Below are positions 1 to 7,909 of a stretch of DNA of 64,000 nt, one piece after another; the stretch's first letter is position 1, and each line of letters begins with the position of its first letter. Where the stretch lies: assembly GCF_025215155.1 (NCBI RefSeq), contig NZ_JALHAM010000103.1; one strand, written 5' to 3'. This DNA is from Dryocola clanedunensis. Its GTDB lineage: Bacteria; Pseudomonadota; Gammaproteobacteria; Enterobacterales; Enterobacteriaceae. The translations under genes were made by a program, and so were the position numbers. The notes under the pieces were generated by a model. The model was given only the letters and a program-made list of their open reading frames with translations. It was not told where the DNA came from and ran no database searches.

Positions 1-512
1 ATCACCGGCATAGGTAATAAGGAAAGCAGGGTCAGCTCCCAGCTGATTTGCGTGGACATGACAATCAGTACCGCAAGACCCATGACCAGCGAATCAACCA
101 GCGTGAGCACGCCCTCACCCGCCGCGAATACCACGCGATCGACATCGTTAGTTGCTCGCGCCATCAGGTCGCCCGTACGGTGGCGAAGATAAAATTCTGG
201 ATGCTGGCGGCTGAGCTGCCGGTAGTAATCCTCTCGCAGCTCAACGGCAAGCTGGTAGGACGCCCCGAACAGCAGCACGCGCCACACATAGCGAAGCATG
301 TAGACGACAATGGCAATGGCGACCATCACCCCAAGCCACATCAATACCTGCCGGCCCGAAAGATTTTGCGAAGTCACACCGTCTACAATCACGCCCACCA
401 GTTTGGGCGGCACAAGCTGCAGAATGGCAATGATGATAAGCAGCGCCACCGCACCGAGATAGCGTCGCCATTCCCGGGTGAAGTACCAGCTTAGTTGAGC
501 AAATAATCGCAC
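1..512 (-). CDS. mdlA: MdlA, heterodimeric ABC exporter subunit (N-terminal part, cut by window edge)
   Basis: Only the first 170 codons are inside the window; the gene runs off the left edge. Translation of the minus strand from a GTG at 512 gives MRLFAQLSWYFTREWRRYLG, the characteristic MdlA N-terminus. It is followed by hydrophobic segments and the LREDYYRQLSRQHPEFYLRH coupling region of an ABC transporter type-1 membrane domain. An AGGA sequence lies 7 bases before the GTG, which supports this start. The ATP-binding domain (full family length about 590 residues) is not visible. In E. coli MdlA pairs with MdlB, encoded next, as an inner-membrane half-transporter whose substrate is not firmly known. 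decR lies just upstream on the same strand, 57 bases away, so co-transcription is possible. Confidence 0.93.
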   Translation of the reverse strand, partial: MRLFAQLSWYFTREWRRYLGAVALLIIIAILQLVPPKLVGVIVDGVTSQNLSGRQVLMWLGVMVAIAIVVYMLRYVWRVLLFGASYQLAVELREDYYRQLSRQHPEFYLRHRTGDLMARATNDVDRVVFAAGEGVLTLVDSLVMGLAVLIVMSTQISWELTLLSLLPMPV

Positions 513-569
513 GCGATGTTCCTGGGTAACGGGGTATTGAAATAATAAAGAGAAGCGCCACAAGCAGGG

Positions 570-1034
570 TTAGATGCTGCTTATCGGCAAAGCTGTTGTG
601 TATTTTATCTGTTCCATGGCGAAACTCGAAGTGACATCGGTTAAACCGGGGATACCGTTGACCAGCCGCTTGTAAAAGTCATCGTAGCGTTTCATGTCCG
701 CCACCTGGACACGCATCAGGTAGTCGTACTCCCCAGCCATGCGCCAGAAGCCGAGCACTTCGGGCATATCCGCCACGACGGCGACAAATTTACCGTACCA
801 GTCGCTGCTGTGCTGCTGGGTTTTAATCAGCACGAAAGCGGTCAGGCCAAGCCCGAGCTTTTCGGGATCCAGCAGGGCGACTTTCGCCCGCACGATACCG
901 TCGTCTTCGAGTTTTTTCAGGCGCTTCCAGCAGGGCGTGGTGGTCAGATTAACGGCATCCGCCAGCGCCTGCAAAGAGAGGGTGCAGTCTTCCTGCAGCA
1001 AGGATAGCAGCTTACGGTCAATTTTATCTAACAT
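570..1034 (-). CDS. decR: DecR (YbaO), Lrp/AsnC-family regulator of cysteine detoxification
   Basis: This 154-residue protein has an Lrp/AsnC architecture: an N-terminal winged helix-turn-helix (about residues 1-60, with the LSLQALADAVNLTTTPCWKRL recognition region) and a C-terminal RAM ligand-binding domain (about 65-145). Length and sequence match E. coli DecR/YbaO (152 residues). DecR is known to activate cysteine desulfidase genes when cysteine is in excess. Here the gene is transcribed away from a cysteine desulfhydrase gene starting at 1150, the same pairing as Salmonella ybaO-cdsH, so it very probably controls that neighbour from the shared 115-base intergenic region. The protein ends in TTALPISSI, two residues longer than E. 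coli. Confidence 0.95.
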   Translation of the reverse strand: MLDKIDRKLLSLLQEDCTLSLQALADAVNLTTTPCWKRLKKLEDDGIVRAKVALLDPEKLGLGLTAFVLIKTQQHSSDWYGKFVAVVADMPEVLGFWRMAGEYDYLMRVQVADMKRYDDFYKRLVNGIPGLTDVTSSFAMEQIKYTTALPISSI

Positions 1035-1046
1035 GGCGGCCCTAAG

Positions 1047-1061
1047 GAGAAATATTTTCTC
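1047..1061. promoter_or_regulatory. Candidate DecR operator between decR and cdsH
   Basis: The 15-base palindrome GAGAAATATTTTCTC lies 13 bases upstream of the decR start and about 90 bases upstream of cdsH. It resembles the AT-rich inverted repeats bound by Lrp/AsnC-family proteins. Its location between a regulator and its presumed target supports an operator. Binding by DecR is inferred from position and shape only. Confidence 0.45.
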
Positions 1062-1149
1062 TAATGAAAGCCTCAGGCAGGCTAAATGGCAACTTTTTTA
1101 TCTCCTTTTTGCTTTACCCTAAGCACAAATAGACAAATGGAACGCCGCC

Positions 1150-2196
1150 ATGAGCAACCCCTGGGTAAACCACGCCATCAGTGAAATCAATGCCGATTAT
1201 CAGCGCTCGGCAGACACGCATCTTATCCGCCTGACTTTGCCCGCTTTTCCGGGCATTCAGCTTTACCTGAAAGATGAAAGTACCCACCCTACCGGCAGCC
1301 TGAAGCATCGTCTGGCGCGCTCGCTGTTCCTCTATGGTTTATGCAATGGCTGGATCAAAGAGGGAACGACAATTATCGAAGCTTCGTCGGGTTCTACCGC
1401 CGTGTCAGAAGCCTATTTTGCGCGCTTGCTTGGCCTGCCGTTTATCGCAGTCATGCCCGCCTGCACCGCAAAACGCAAAATTGAACAGATCGAATTTTAC
1501 GGCGGTCGCTGCCATTTTGTGGAGAGCGCCTGCGAAATCTATGCCGCCTCTGAGATGCTGGCCCGTGAGCTGAACGGCCACTATATGGATCAGTTTACCT
1601 TCGCCGAACGCGCGACGGACTGGCGAGGCAATAACAATATCGCGGACAGTATCTTCCGTCAGATGGAGCACGAACCGCACCCGGTTCCCGATTACATTGT
1701 AATGAGCGCAGGCACAGGCGGAACATCCGCCACAATTGGCCGCTACCTGCGTTATCAGGGTTATCCCACGCAGCTGTTAGTGGTTGACCCGTTGAACTCC
1801 GTGTTTCTTGATTACTGGCACCAGCGAGATTGCAGCCTGAGCAGCAAAGTTGGCAGCAAAATAGAGGGTATTGGTCGTCCCCGCTGCGAACCGTCCTTCA
1901 TTCCTGACGTCATCGACGAAATGATGCGCGTGCCGGACGCAGCAAGCGTTGCCACCATGCAGTGGCTCGAAACCGTTTTAGGGCGGAAAGTCGGAGCCTC
2001 TACCGGAACAAACATGTGGGGAGCTTTGCAAATGGCTGCTCGTATGCGCACCGAAGGCCGTACCGGCTCGATCGTAACGCTATTGTGTGACAGCGGTGAG
2101 CGCTACCTTGAAACCTATTACGATGCACAATGGGTGAAAACAAATATCGGCGATTTGCAGCCGTGGTGCGCTGAAATCCAGAATTTACTGAAATGA
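1150..2196 (+). CDS. cdsH: CdsH-like PLP-dependent cysteine desulfhydrase
   Basis: This 348-residue protein is a fold-type II PLP enzyme of the cysteine synthase/cystathionine beta-synthase family. The PLP lysine is Lys52 in TGSLKHR, the asparagine-loop equivalent is SSGSTAVSEA (79-88), and the phosphate-binding glycine loop is SAGTGGTSAT (186-195). Family length and the divergent arrangement with decR match Salmonella CdsH (STM0458), which degrades L-cysteine to pyruvate, ammonia and sulfide. E. coli K-12 has no gene at this position. A GGAA sequence sits 8 bases before the ATG. Expected role: detoxifying excess cysteine in the cytoplasm under DecR control. A true cysteine synthase or D-cysteine desulfhydrase activity cannot be excluded from sequence. 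Confidence 0.85.
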   Translation: MSNPWVNHAISEINADYQRSADTHLIRLTLPAFPGIQLYLKDESTHPTGSLKHRLARSLFLYGLCNGWIKEGTTIIEASSGSTAVSEAYFARLLGLPFIAVMPACTAKRKIEQIEFYGGRCHFVESACEIYAASEMLARELNGHYMDQFTFAERATDWRGNNNIADSIFRQMEHEPHPVPDYIVMSAGTGGTSATIGRYLRYQGYPTQLLVVDPLNSVFLDYWHQRDCSLSSKVGSKIEGIGRPRCEPSFIPDVIDEMMRVPDAASVATMQWLETVLGRKVGASTGTNMWGALQMAARMRTEGRTGSIVTLLCDSGERYLETYYDAQWVKTNIGDLQPWCAEIQNLLK

Positions 2197-2201
2197 ATAA
2201 T

Positions 2202-2220
2202 GGCCGGAGTGAATCCGGCC
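2202..2220 (+). terminator. Hairpin after cdsH
   Basis: GGCCGGA and TCCGGCC form a perfect 7-bp GC-rich stem with a 5-base loop, six bases after the cdsH stop. No T-run follows, so it may be an RNA-stabilising or Rho-assisted end rather than a full intrinsic terminator. Confidence 0.45.
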
Positions 2221-2426
2221 ATAAATACCCGCCTCGCTCCACAATAATTTAATTCAATAATAATTATTCCAGAACACGAAATATGCCACAAATCGTCAAA
2301 CATCTCAAAACGTGCCAATTAGTCGCGCTCTAATGGTCATGGAAAATCTTATTTGCTATAACTGCATGGCTTTTATGCCAGAGCATGCAATTACAGATTT
2401 TTTACATGGAGTTTTAGAGGGCACTC

Positions 2427-3104
2427 ATGCAACTTTCTTTTCTATTCAAGGCCGCCTGTCTGACAGGGTTATTGTCACTGGCAGGTTGTTCATCTTCGGT
2501 GACAGCACCAGAAAAATATTCAGGATTCCTGAAGGATTATTCAGGGCTTAAAAAAACAGAGTCCAGAACCGGGAAGCCAATTTTACGTTGGGTTTCACCG
2601 GACTATAAACCTGGTAGCTACGATACTCTGGTGTTCAATCCCCTGACGTATTATCCGAAGCCGAAACCTAACTCGCAATTAGGGCATGAAACGCTGGATA
2701 AAATCCTCACCTACACCAATAGCAGGCTGAAGGAGCGGGCAGCAGAAAAGATAGAGCTGGTGAGTACGCCCGGCCCGCGGAGCCTGATTTTCCGAGGGGC
2801 TATTACCGGTGTTAACAGCAGCGCTCAGGACATTCAGTTCTATGAAGTCGTCCCAATTGCTATGGTCGTTGCTGGCACCATGATGCTCACGGGACACCGC
2901 ACCATGGACACGCATATCTACTTTGAAGGCGAGCTGATTGATGCCAACACCAACAAAGTGATGATGAAGGTACTGCGGAAGGGGCAAGGGAAAAAAATCG
3001 ATAATGAAAATGCGCTAATCACCATTGATGATATCAAAGGGGTTATTGATGAATTAGCCACTGATACAGCGCTGGAGTTTACACCGCCCCAAACGCCATC
3101 ATGA
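2427..3104 (+). CDS. DUF3313-type lipoprotein
   Basis: This 225-residue protein starts with a classic type II signal peptide: hydrophobic residues 4-17 and the lipobox LAGC, with Cys21 as the lipidated residue, followed by a polar SSS segment. The mature part has the pattern of DUF3313 proteins (YSGFLKDYSGL near the start, a conserved WVSPDY, and a C-terminal segment on inhibited beta-rich structure). No catalytic motif is visible. The residue after the acylated Cys is Ser, so outer-membrane sorting is expected. It is absent from this position in E. coli K-12. A TATAAC -10-like element lies at 2357-2362 and a GGAG Shine-Dalgarno-like stretch precedes the ATG. Function is unknown. Confidence 0.8.
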   Translation: MQLSFLFKAACLTGLLSLAGCSSSVTAPEKYSGFLKDYSGLKKTESRTGKPILRWVSPDYKPGSYDTLVFNPLTYYPKPKPNSQLGHETLDKILTYTNSRLKERAAEKIELVSTPGPRSLIFRGAITGVNSSAQDIQFYEVVPIAMVVAGTMMLTGHRTMDTHIYFEGELIDANTNKVMMKVLRKGQGKKIDNENALITIDDIKGVIDELATDTALEFTPPQTPS

Positions 3105-3181
3105 AAATATTGCCAACCGCTGACATGCTGATGATTTAAAAATAGCTCAAATCGTCAACTTTTTACTCTGTTATTTTGTTT

Positions 3182-3349
3182 TTTACATACCAGGCGGTAT
3201 TTAAATTATGCAATCATATTCATAATTAAACTTACCGTAGCGGTGACACCAAATAGTATGTATCCTCGCCGCCATTCCATGAAATGGAATACCTGAGATG
3301 TTGTGTTATTCCTGGCAGTCCTTTTGGCCCTCTTGAGGGCCGTTTTTTT
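3182..3349 (+). ncRNA. Candidate small RNA between the DUF3313 gene and cof
   Basis: The gene-free stretch 3105-3415 holds a possible stand-alone transcription unit on the plus strand. TTTACA at 3182-3187 is followed by AT-rich -10-like sequences (ATTATG at 3205, CATAAT at 3221). A small hairpin, ATTCCATGAAATGGAAT, lies near 3275, and the unit ends in a strong intrinsic terminator (3326-3349). No open reading frame fills it. The layout is that of an Hfq-type sRNA of about 110-130 nt, but I do not recognise the sequence as a known sRNA. It could instead be the long 3' UTR of the lipoprotein gene. Confidence 0.35.
3326..3349 (+). terminator. Intrinsic terminator (plus strand)
   Basis: GGCCCTC-TT-GAGGGCC forms a 7-bp stem and is followed by seven T residues. 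It ends whatever is transcribed rightward from the DUF3313 gene or from the candidate small RNA. Confidence 0.85.
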
Positions 3350-3374
3350 GATGGTCCGCAAGGAAGAACAGGAA

Positions 3375-3397
3375 TAAAAAAACCGGGCAAAGCCCGG
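3375..3397 (-). terminator. Intrinsic terminator of cof
   Basis: CCGGGC-AAA-GCCCGG forms a 6-bp stem. On the minus strand it is followed by seven T residues, just after the cof stop codon. Confidence 0.85.
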
Positions 3398-3415
3398 CGC
3401 TGAAAAAACCTTGAG

Positions 3416-4237
3416 TCATTCGGGGGAATAAGTCAGGTGTGGTGTATCCAGCCAGTGATTCAAATAATGCGAAACGGCCTGTTGACTGCAATGGCCGATA
3501 ACCGGCAAATGCGGTAATTCCGACTTCAGTTGCGGCATGGCATTACCCATTATCAGGCCACGGCCCACAGATGAGAGCATCTCACGGTCATTCATGGCAT
3601 CACCAAACGCCATGCACTCTTGTAACGTCATACCCAGATGTTCACTGAGCTTGCCTAGCGCAGCCCCTTTATTACAGCCCACCGGCAGGACTTCGAGGCA
3701 ATCAACCGCCGAGAAACAAAGGAAAGCTTTTTCGCCAAGCGCTTCGCCGAGCTGGATTTTCAGCTGGCTTAAATCGCCGTGATCGCCGCAGAAGCAGATC
3801 TTGGTGACCTCATGTAAGGGCAAACGCTTAAAATCGATAATCTGGTATTTGAAGCCGCTGTATACGTGGGCATGAAGCAACTCGGGGATTTCTCGCTCCG
3901 TCATCCAGCCGGTGTCATTGAAGACGTGCATACTCGCCCGGGTGTCCCACTGCTTTTGGAGGACAACCTCGGCGGCGTCGGGTGAGAGATCCTGGCGGTG
4001 CAAAAGCTCACCTTCCCTGTTATGAATGCGTGTGCCGTTGCCGGTAATTAAAAAAGCATCAAGATCTATCGAGCCAAGGATATGGCGCATTTCGAGAGCA
4101 TGGCGTCCGGTAGCAAACGCCAGCGTCATTTGCCGCTCGTCGCGCAGACGTCTGAGCGTGTTCAACGTCTCTTTCCCGAGGTGATGATTTGGCATCAGCA
4201 ACGTGCCATCCATATCAAATGCTGCCAGACGTGCCAT
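3416..4237 (-). CDS. cof: Cof, HAD-superfamily HMP-PP phosphatase
   Basis: This 273-residue HAD-IIB phosphatase has motif I FDMDGT with Asp8 and Asp10, motif II near ITGNGT, and motif IV GDAMNDREML. Length and sequence match E. coli Cof (272 residues), which dephosphorylates the thiamin intermediate HMP-PP and several sugar and cofactor phosphates in the cytoplasm. I place the start at the internal ATG (4235-4237, MARLAAFD) because AGGAG lies 7 bases upstream and it matches the family start; an in-frame ATG 10 codons earlier is unlikely. It is divergent from ybaE with about 100 bases between. Confidence 0.95.
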   Translation of the reverse strand: MARLAAFDMDGTLLMPNHHLGKETLNTLRRLRDERQMTLAFATGRHALEMRHILGSIDLDAFLITGNGTRIHNREGELLHRQDLSPDAAEVVLQKQWDTRASMHVFNDTGWMTEREIPELLHAHVYSGFKYQIIDFKRLPLHEVTKICFCGDHGDLSQLKIQLGEALGEKAFLCFSAVDCLEVLPVGCNKGAALGKLSEHLGMTLQECMAFGDAMNDREMLSSVGRGLIMGNAMPQLKSELPHLPVIGHCSQQAVSHYLNHWLDTPHLTYSPE

Positions 4238-4338
4238 AGCGACTCCTGAATATTGCCTTACAAACATGGCTGCCAGTATTGCCTGGCATATACGGAACTA
4301 ATAGTGAATACTTCTTAAAAAATGTTCCGGGTTTAGCT

Positions 4339-6042
4339 ATGCGATTACTTAATCGACTTAATCAGTTCCAGCGCCTGTGGCAACCCTCAGAAGGTGAGCC
4401 CGTGCAGGCAACCGTAGCGGAACTTGCTGGCCGCTGTTTTTGCAGTGAGCGTCACGTCCGCACGCTGCTGAATCAGCTGCAGGATGCAGGCTGGCTAACC
4501 TGGCGGGCGCAGTCCGGACGCGGCAAACGTGGTGAGCTGACTTTCTTAGTCACTCCTGAGAGCGTGCGCTCAAAAATGATGGAAGAGGTGTTACACAAAG
4601 GACAGCATCAGAGTGCACTGGATCTGGCGCAGATCGCGCCGGACAGGCTCCGACATCTGCTCCAGCCCTTCCTCGGCGGCCAGTGGCAAAATGACACGCC
4701 GACGCTGCGTATTCCCTACTATCGTCCTCTTGAAGCTTTGCAGCCTGGTTTTATGCCGGGTCGGGCCGAGCAGCATCTTGCAGGGCAGATATTTTCTGGC
4801 CTGACGCGTTTCGTCACTCACAGCCCCCTTCCCCAGCCTGATATGGCTCATCACTGGCAGGTCTCCGAAGATGGCCTGAGCTGGCACTTTTTTATTCGTT
4901 CGACCCTGCACTGGCATAACGGCGAGGCGGTTGAAACTTCGCAGCTCCAGCAGCACCTGCTGATGCTGTTAACGCTTCCCGCCATGCATCGCCTGTTTAT
5001 CAGCGTGAAAACGATCGAGCAGCCCCACGCGCAGTGTTTACAGTTTGTGCTTCATCGCCCGGATTACTGGCTGCCGTGGCGGCTGGCAAGCTATTGCAGC
5101 CGCCTCTCCCACCCTGAAGACGCTTTACTGGGCTGCGGCGCGTTTCGTATCACGAGCTATAAAGAGAATCTTGTCCGCATTGAAAGCCACGAGAGTTATC
5201 ACCTGAGCCACCCGCTGCTGAAGGCGATTGAATACTGGATCACGCCCGCACTTTTTGACACGGCTTTGGGAACAAGCTGTCGCCATCCGGTGCAGATCGC
5301 CATTGGCCAGCAGGACGAGCTGGTTCACCTGCGTCCGGTCAGCAACAGCATCAGTCTGGGGTTCTGCTATCTGGCTATCAGGCAGAGCGCCAATCTGGCC
5401 CCAAAGCAAGCGCGAATGCTGATGCAGATTGTGCGAAAGCATGAGGTGATAGCGACGCTGCCTGTGGAAGAGTCGCTGATTACGCCAAGTACGGAGATGA
5501 TCCCCGGCTGGACTATTCCGGAATGGGATACCCACGAAGCCGTGGCTCTGCCGTCGAAACTGACGCTGATTTATCACCTGCCAGTGGAATTGCACGCCAT
5601 GGCCCGGCAAATCAAACGGCATCTTGCGGCGCTAGGATGCGAGCTGACGCTGATTTTTCACGATGCTAAAAACTGGGCAGGCTGCACGGCCCTGGATGAA
5701 GCAGATATTCTGATGGGCGACAGGCTCATTGGCGAAGCGCCGGAATATACGCTTGAGCAGTGGCTGCGTAGCGATATCCTCTGGCCACGCCTGTTGACAG
5801 GGGCACAATACGCCCGGCTTCAGGCAACCCTGGACTCGGTACAAATACACCCTGACAATGCGACGCGCTATGCGGGCCTTAAAGACGTTTTCACCTCGCT
5901 GATGAAAGAGGCGATTGTGACGCCGCTGTTCAACTATCGCTACCAAATCAGCGCCCCACCGGGCGTCAACGGCATCGAGCTCAACGCCTGGGGATGGTTT
6001 GATTTTACTCAGGCCTGGCTACCGCCGCCTTCAATGGCTTAA
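4339..6042 (+). CDS. ybaE: YbaE, SgrR-family transcriptional regulator
   Basis: This 567-residue protein has the SgrR layout. The N-terminal winged-helix DNA-binding domain spans about residues 1-115, including CFCSERHVRTLLNQLQDAGW. A large C-terminal domain (about 130-560) resembles periplasmic solute-binding proteins (SBP_bac_5) but is cytoplasmic because there is no signal peptide. Length matches E. coli YbaE (566). Its ligand and targets are not known. The start at 4339 (MRLLNRLNQFQRLW) fits the family; an upstream in-frame ATG at 4279 would add 20 residues without similarity and would crowd the cof promoter region. Confidence 0.92.
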   Translation: MRLLNRLNQFQRLWQPSEGEPVQATVAELAGRCFCSERHVRTLLNQLQDAGWLTWRAQSGRGKRGELTFLVTPESVRSKMMEEVLHKGQHQSALDLAQIAPDRLRHLLQPFLGGQWQNDTPTLRIPYYRPLEALQPGFMPGRAEQHLAGQIFSGLTRFVTHSPLPQPDMAHHWQVSEDGLSWHFFIRSTLHWHNGEAVETSQLQQHLLMLLTLPAMHRLFISVKTIEQPHAQCLQFVLHRPDYWLPWRLASYCSRLSHPEDALLGCGAFRITSYKENLVRIESHESYHLSHPLLKAIEYWITPALFDTALGTSCRHPVQIAIGQQDELVHLRPVSNSISLGFCYLAIRQSANLAPKQARMLMQIVRKHEVIATLPVEESLITPSTEMIPGWTIPEWDTHEAVALPSKLTLIYHLPVELHAMARQIKRHLAALGCELTLIFHDAKNWAGCTALDEADILMGDRLIGEAPEYTLEQWLRSDILWPRLLTGAQYARLQATLDSVQIHPDNATRYAGLKDVFTSLMKEAIVTPLFNYRYQISAPPGVNGIELNAWGWFDFTQAWLPPPSMA

Positions 6043-6131
6043 GGTAGTGACGTCAAGAAGCTGGTTAGCCACGTTTCAGGGCGTTACCATAGGCGAAACG
6101 TCACATTTATTTGGTCATTACAGGATTAGTC

Positions 6132-6827
6132 ATGAAACGTGCAGTTGTCGTTTTCAGCGGTGGGCAAGACTCCACTACCTGCCTGATTCAGGCATTACAG
6201 CAGTATGATGAAGTTCACTGTGTGACCTTTGATTATGGTCAGCGCCACCGTGCCGAGATCGACGTGGCCCGCGAACTGGCGCTTAAATTAGGTGCCCGCG
6301 CGCACAAGGTGCTGGATGTGACGTTGCTGAACGAACTGGCCGTCAGCAGCCTGACGCGAGACAGCATTCCCGTCCCCCATTACGATCCGTCAGAAAACGG
6401 TATTCCCAGCACCTTTGTGCCGGGGCGCAATATTTTGTTTCTGACCCTGACAGCAATCTATGCCTATCAGGTTGAAGCCGAAGCGGTCATTACTGGCGTC
6501 TGCGAGACCGATTTCTCAGGCTACCCGGACTGCCGCGATGAGTTCGTCAAAGCGCTGAATCATGCGGTGAGCCTGGGTATGGCTCGCGAGATTCGTTTTG
6601 AAACGCCGCTGATGTGGCTGGATAAAGCAGAGACCTGGGCGCTCGCAGATTACTGGCAGAACCTTGATCTGGTACGCCAGGAGACGCTGACCTGTTATAA
6701 CGGCATTAAAGGCGACGGCTGTGGAGAATGTGCCGCCTGTCATCTGCGCGCCAACGGCCTGAATCATTATCTGGCTGATAAGCCACTGGTGATGGCGGCC
6801 ATGAAAAAGAAAACCGGTCTGCAATAA
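6132..6827 (+). CDS. queC: QueC, 7-cyano-7-deazaguanine synthase
   Basis: QueC converts 7-carboxy-7-deazaguanine to preQ0 using ATP and ammonia, in the queuosine tRNA pathway. The N-terminal PP-loop SGGQDST (residues 9-15) and the C-terminal zinc site (Cys from TCYNG plus the CGECAAC cluster) are intact. Length is 231 residues, identical to E. coli. The start is MKRAVVVFSGG at 6132; GTG or ATG codons a few residues upstream lack a good ribosome binding site. The later queuosine gene tgt lies 38 kb away in this window. Confidence 0.97.
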   Translation: MKRAVVVFSGGQDSTTCLIQALQQYDEVHCVTFDYGQRHRAEIDVARELALKLGARAHKVLDVTLLNELAVSSLTRDSIPVPHYDPSENGIPSTFVPGRNILFLTLTAIYAYQVEAEAVITGVCETDFSGYPDCRDEFVKALNHAVSLGMAREIRFETPLMWLDKAETWALADYWQNLDLVRQETLTCYNGIKGDGCGECAACHLRANGLNHYLADKPLVMAAMKKKTGLQ

Positions 6828-6832
6828 CCCCC

Positions 6833-6855
6833 CGGGCGTGGTTGCTCGCCACGCC
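6833..6855. terminator. Hairpin between convergent queC and fadM
   Basis: GGGCGTGG and CCACGCCC form an 8-bp stem with a 7-base loop (with GGGCG pairing CGCCC) in the 35 bases between two convergent genes. There is no T-run on either strand, so termination efficiency is uncertain. Confidence 0.4.
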
Positions 6856-6862
6856 CTACCCG

Positions 6863-7261
6863 TCACTCCATCATCTGCTCAAGCTTCTCGCGCAGTTCGC
6901 CTTCAATAGGCAGCGACTTCTGCGTTTTCAGATCGATACAGACAAAGGTCAGCAGCGCGTCGGCAACGGCCTGGCCTTCTGGCTCCAGCGTCACGACCTG
7001 ACTCAGCAAGCCGCTTTTGCCGCTTAATTGTTGCAGGCTGCTGGTGATGCGCAACACGTCTCCCAGTACGGCCGGGCGACGGTAGCTGATGTTAATATTC
7101 ACCACGATAAAGGCGATGTTGCGCTCATTCATCCACTGAAAACCATCCGTACTTTCCAGGCCTTCCCAGCGAGCCTCTTCCAGAAATTCCAGGTAGCGGG
7201 CGTTGTTCACATGCTGATAGACATCCATGTGATAACCACGAACTTTGATTTGTGTCTGCAT
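6863..7261 (-). CDS. fadM: FadM (YbaW), long-chain acyl-CoA thioesterase
   Basis: This 132-residue hotdog-fold thioesterase of the 4HBT family carries the signature DVYQHVNNARYLEF, with Asp13 in the catalytic position. Length equals E. coli FadM, which hydrolyses long-chain acyl-CoA esters, including 3,5-tetradecadienoyl-CoA, as a side branch of beta-oxidation. The start at MQTQIKVRGY is the family start; the frame is open 18 codons further upstream without a usable initiation site. It is convergent with queC and tandem with ybaV upstream on the same strand. Confidence 0.96.
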   Translation of the reverse strand: MQTQIKVRGYHMDVYQHVNNARYLEFLEEARWEGLESTDGFQWMNERNIAFIVVNINISYRRPAVLGDVLRITSSLQQLSGKSGLLSQVVTLEPEGQAVADALLTFVCIDLKTQKSLPIEGELREKLEQMME

Positions 7262-7380
7262 AGCGCGATGACCTTTTATTTTTAATAAGCAGGTAAGATA
7301 GCCAGGCCACACCAACTGGTATGACCTGTTATTTAGCGTAGCAAAGTTTTCTGACTACGCGAGCCTGCACGCACTATCCA

Positions 7381-7761
7381 TTAAAGTTTTATGCGCCCGC
7401 GGTTACGCTCCACCAGCGCGCTGCCAATCCCCGGCACCTCCTGTAGCTGGTCAGCCTCTTTGAAAGGGCCGTACTCTTCACGGTAGCTGACTATCGCCTG
7501 CGCTTTTTTCAGCCCCACGCCATTCAGCGCCTGAGCAAGTTGTTCCGCGCTGGCGGTGTTGATACTCACTACTCCGTCATCCGGATCGACGGCTTTTGCT
7601 TCGCTCACTTTGTCTGAGGGCGATTTTGGGACGATCTTTTCCGCCGCAGGAGATGTCTGCGCCACAGGGGTTGCTTTGGCAGGTGCCGCATGGGCGGGAG
7701 TGCAGGCACCAGCACCAGCCAGAACCAGGGTAAGACACAACGCTTTCACTGCTGTTTTCAT
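7381..7761 (-). CDS. ybaV: YbaV, ComEA-like helix-hairpin-helix protein
   Basis: This 126-residue exported protein has a signal peptide (residues 1-25, cleavage likely after AHA). A low-complexity Ala/Pro/Lys linker (26-60) follows, then a ComEA-type domain of two helix-hairpin-helix motifs (INTASAEQLAQALNGVG and LQEVPGIGSALV, about 65-125). It matches E. coli YbaV. The HhH domain implies non-specific DNA binding in the periplasm, as in DNA-uptake protein ComEA, but the role in enterobacteria is not established. Confidence 0.92.
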   Translation of the reverse strand: MKTAVKALCLTLVLAGAGACTPAHAAPAKATPVAQTSPAAEKIVPKSPSDKVSEAKAVDPDDGVVSINTASAEQLAQALNGVGLKKAQAIVSYREEYGPFKEADQLQEVPGIGSALVERNRGRIKL

Positions 7762-7842
7762 GCTATTTCCTCCATGTGTTTGATAGCGATGCCACCTTAA
7801 CCGGAGAAAAAAATCACAACAATTGGCGAAAGTTAAATGTGG

Positions 7843-7870
7843 AAAAGGCCGCGAAAGCGGCCTTTGATTT
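7843..7870. terminator. Intrinsic terminator after ppiD
   Basis: GGCCGC-GAAA-GCGGCC is a 6-bp GC stem with a stable GAAA tetraloop. On the minus strand it is followed by TTTT, so it ends ppiD. On the plus strand a TTTGATTTTT tract follows. Confidence 0.7.
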
Positions 7871-7909
7871 TTGCATTCTGTTGCAGTTTTCTGCGAGAAA
7901 CGCCGAAGA

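Noticed and set aside
48..494. 148-codon open frame on the plus strand at the left end
   Set aside because: Antisense to the MdlA N-terminus, which is unmistakable on the minus strand; composition is shadow-like.
241..561. 106-codon minus-strand frame beginning MALLFIISI
   Set aside because: It overlaps mdlA in another frame on the same strand, and the mdlA frame carries the conserved protein.
6043..6131. preQ1 riboswitch before queC
   Set aside because: The 89-base gap has inverted segments (ACGTTTC/GAAACGT) but not the preQ1 aptamer pattern, and the E. coli queC leader is not known to be one.
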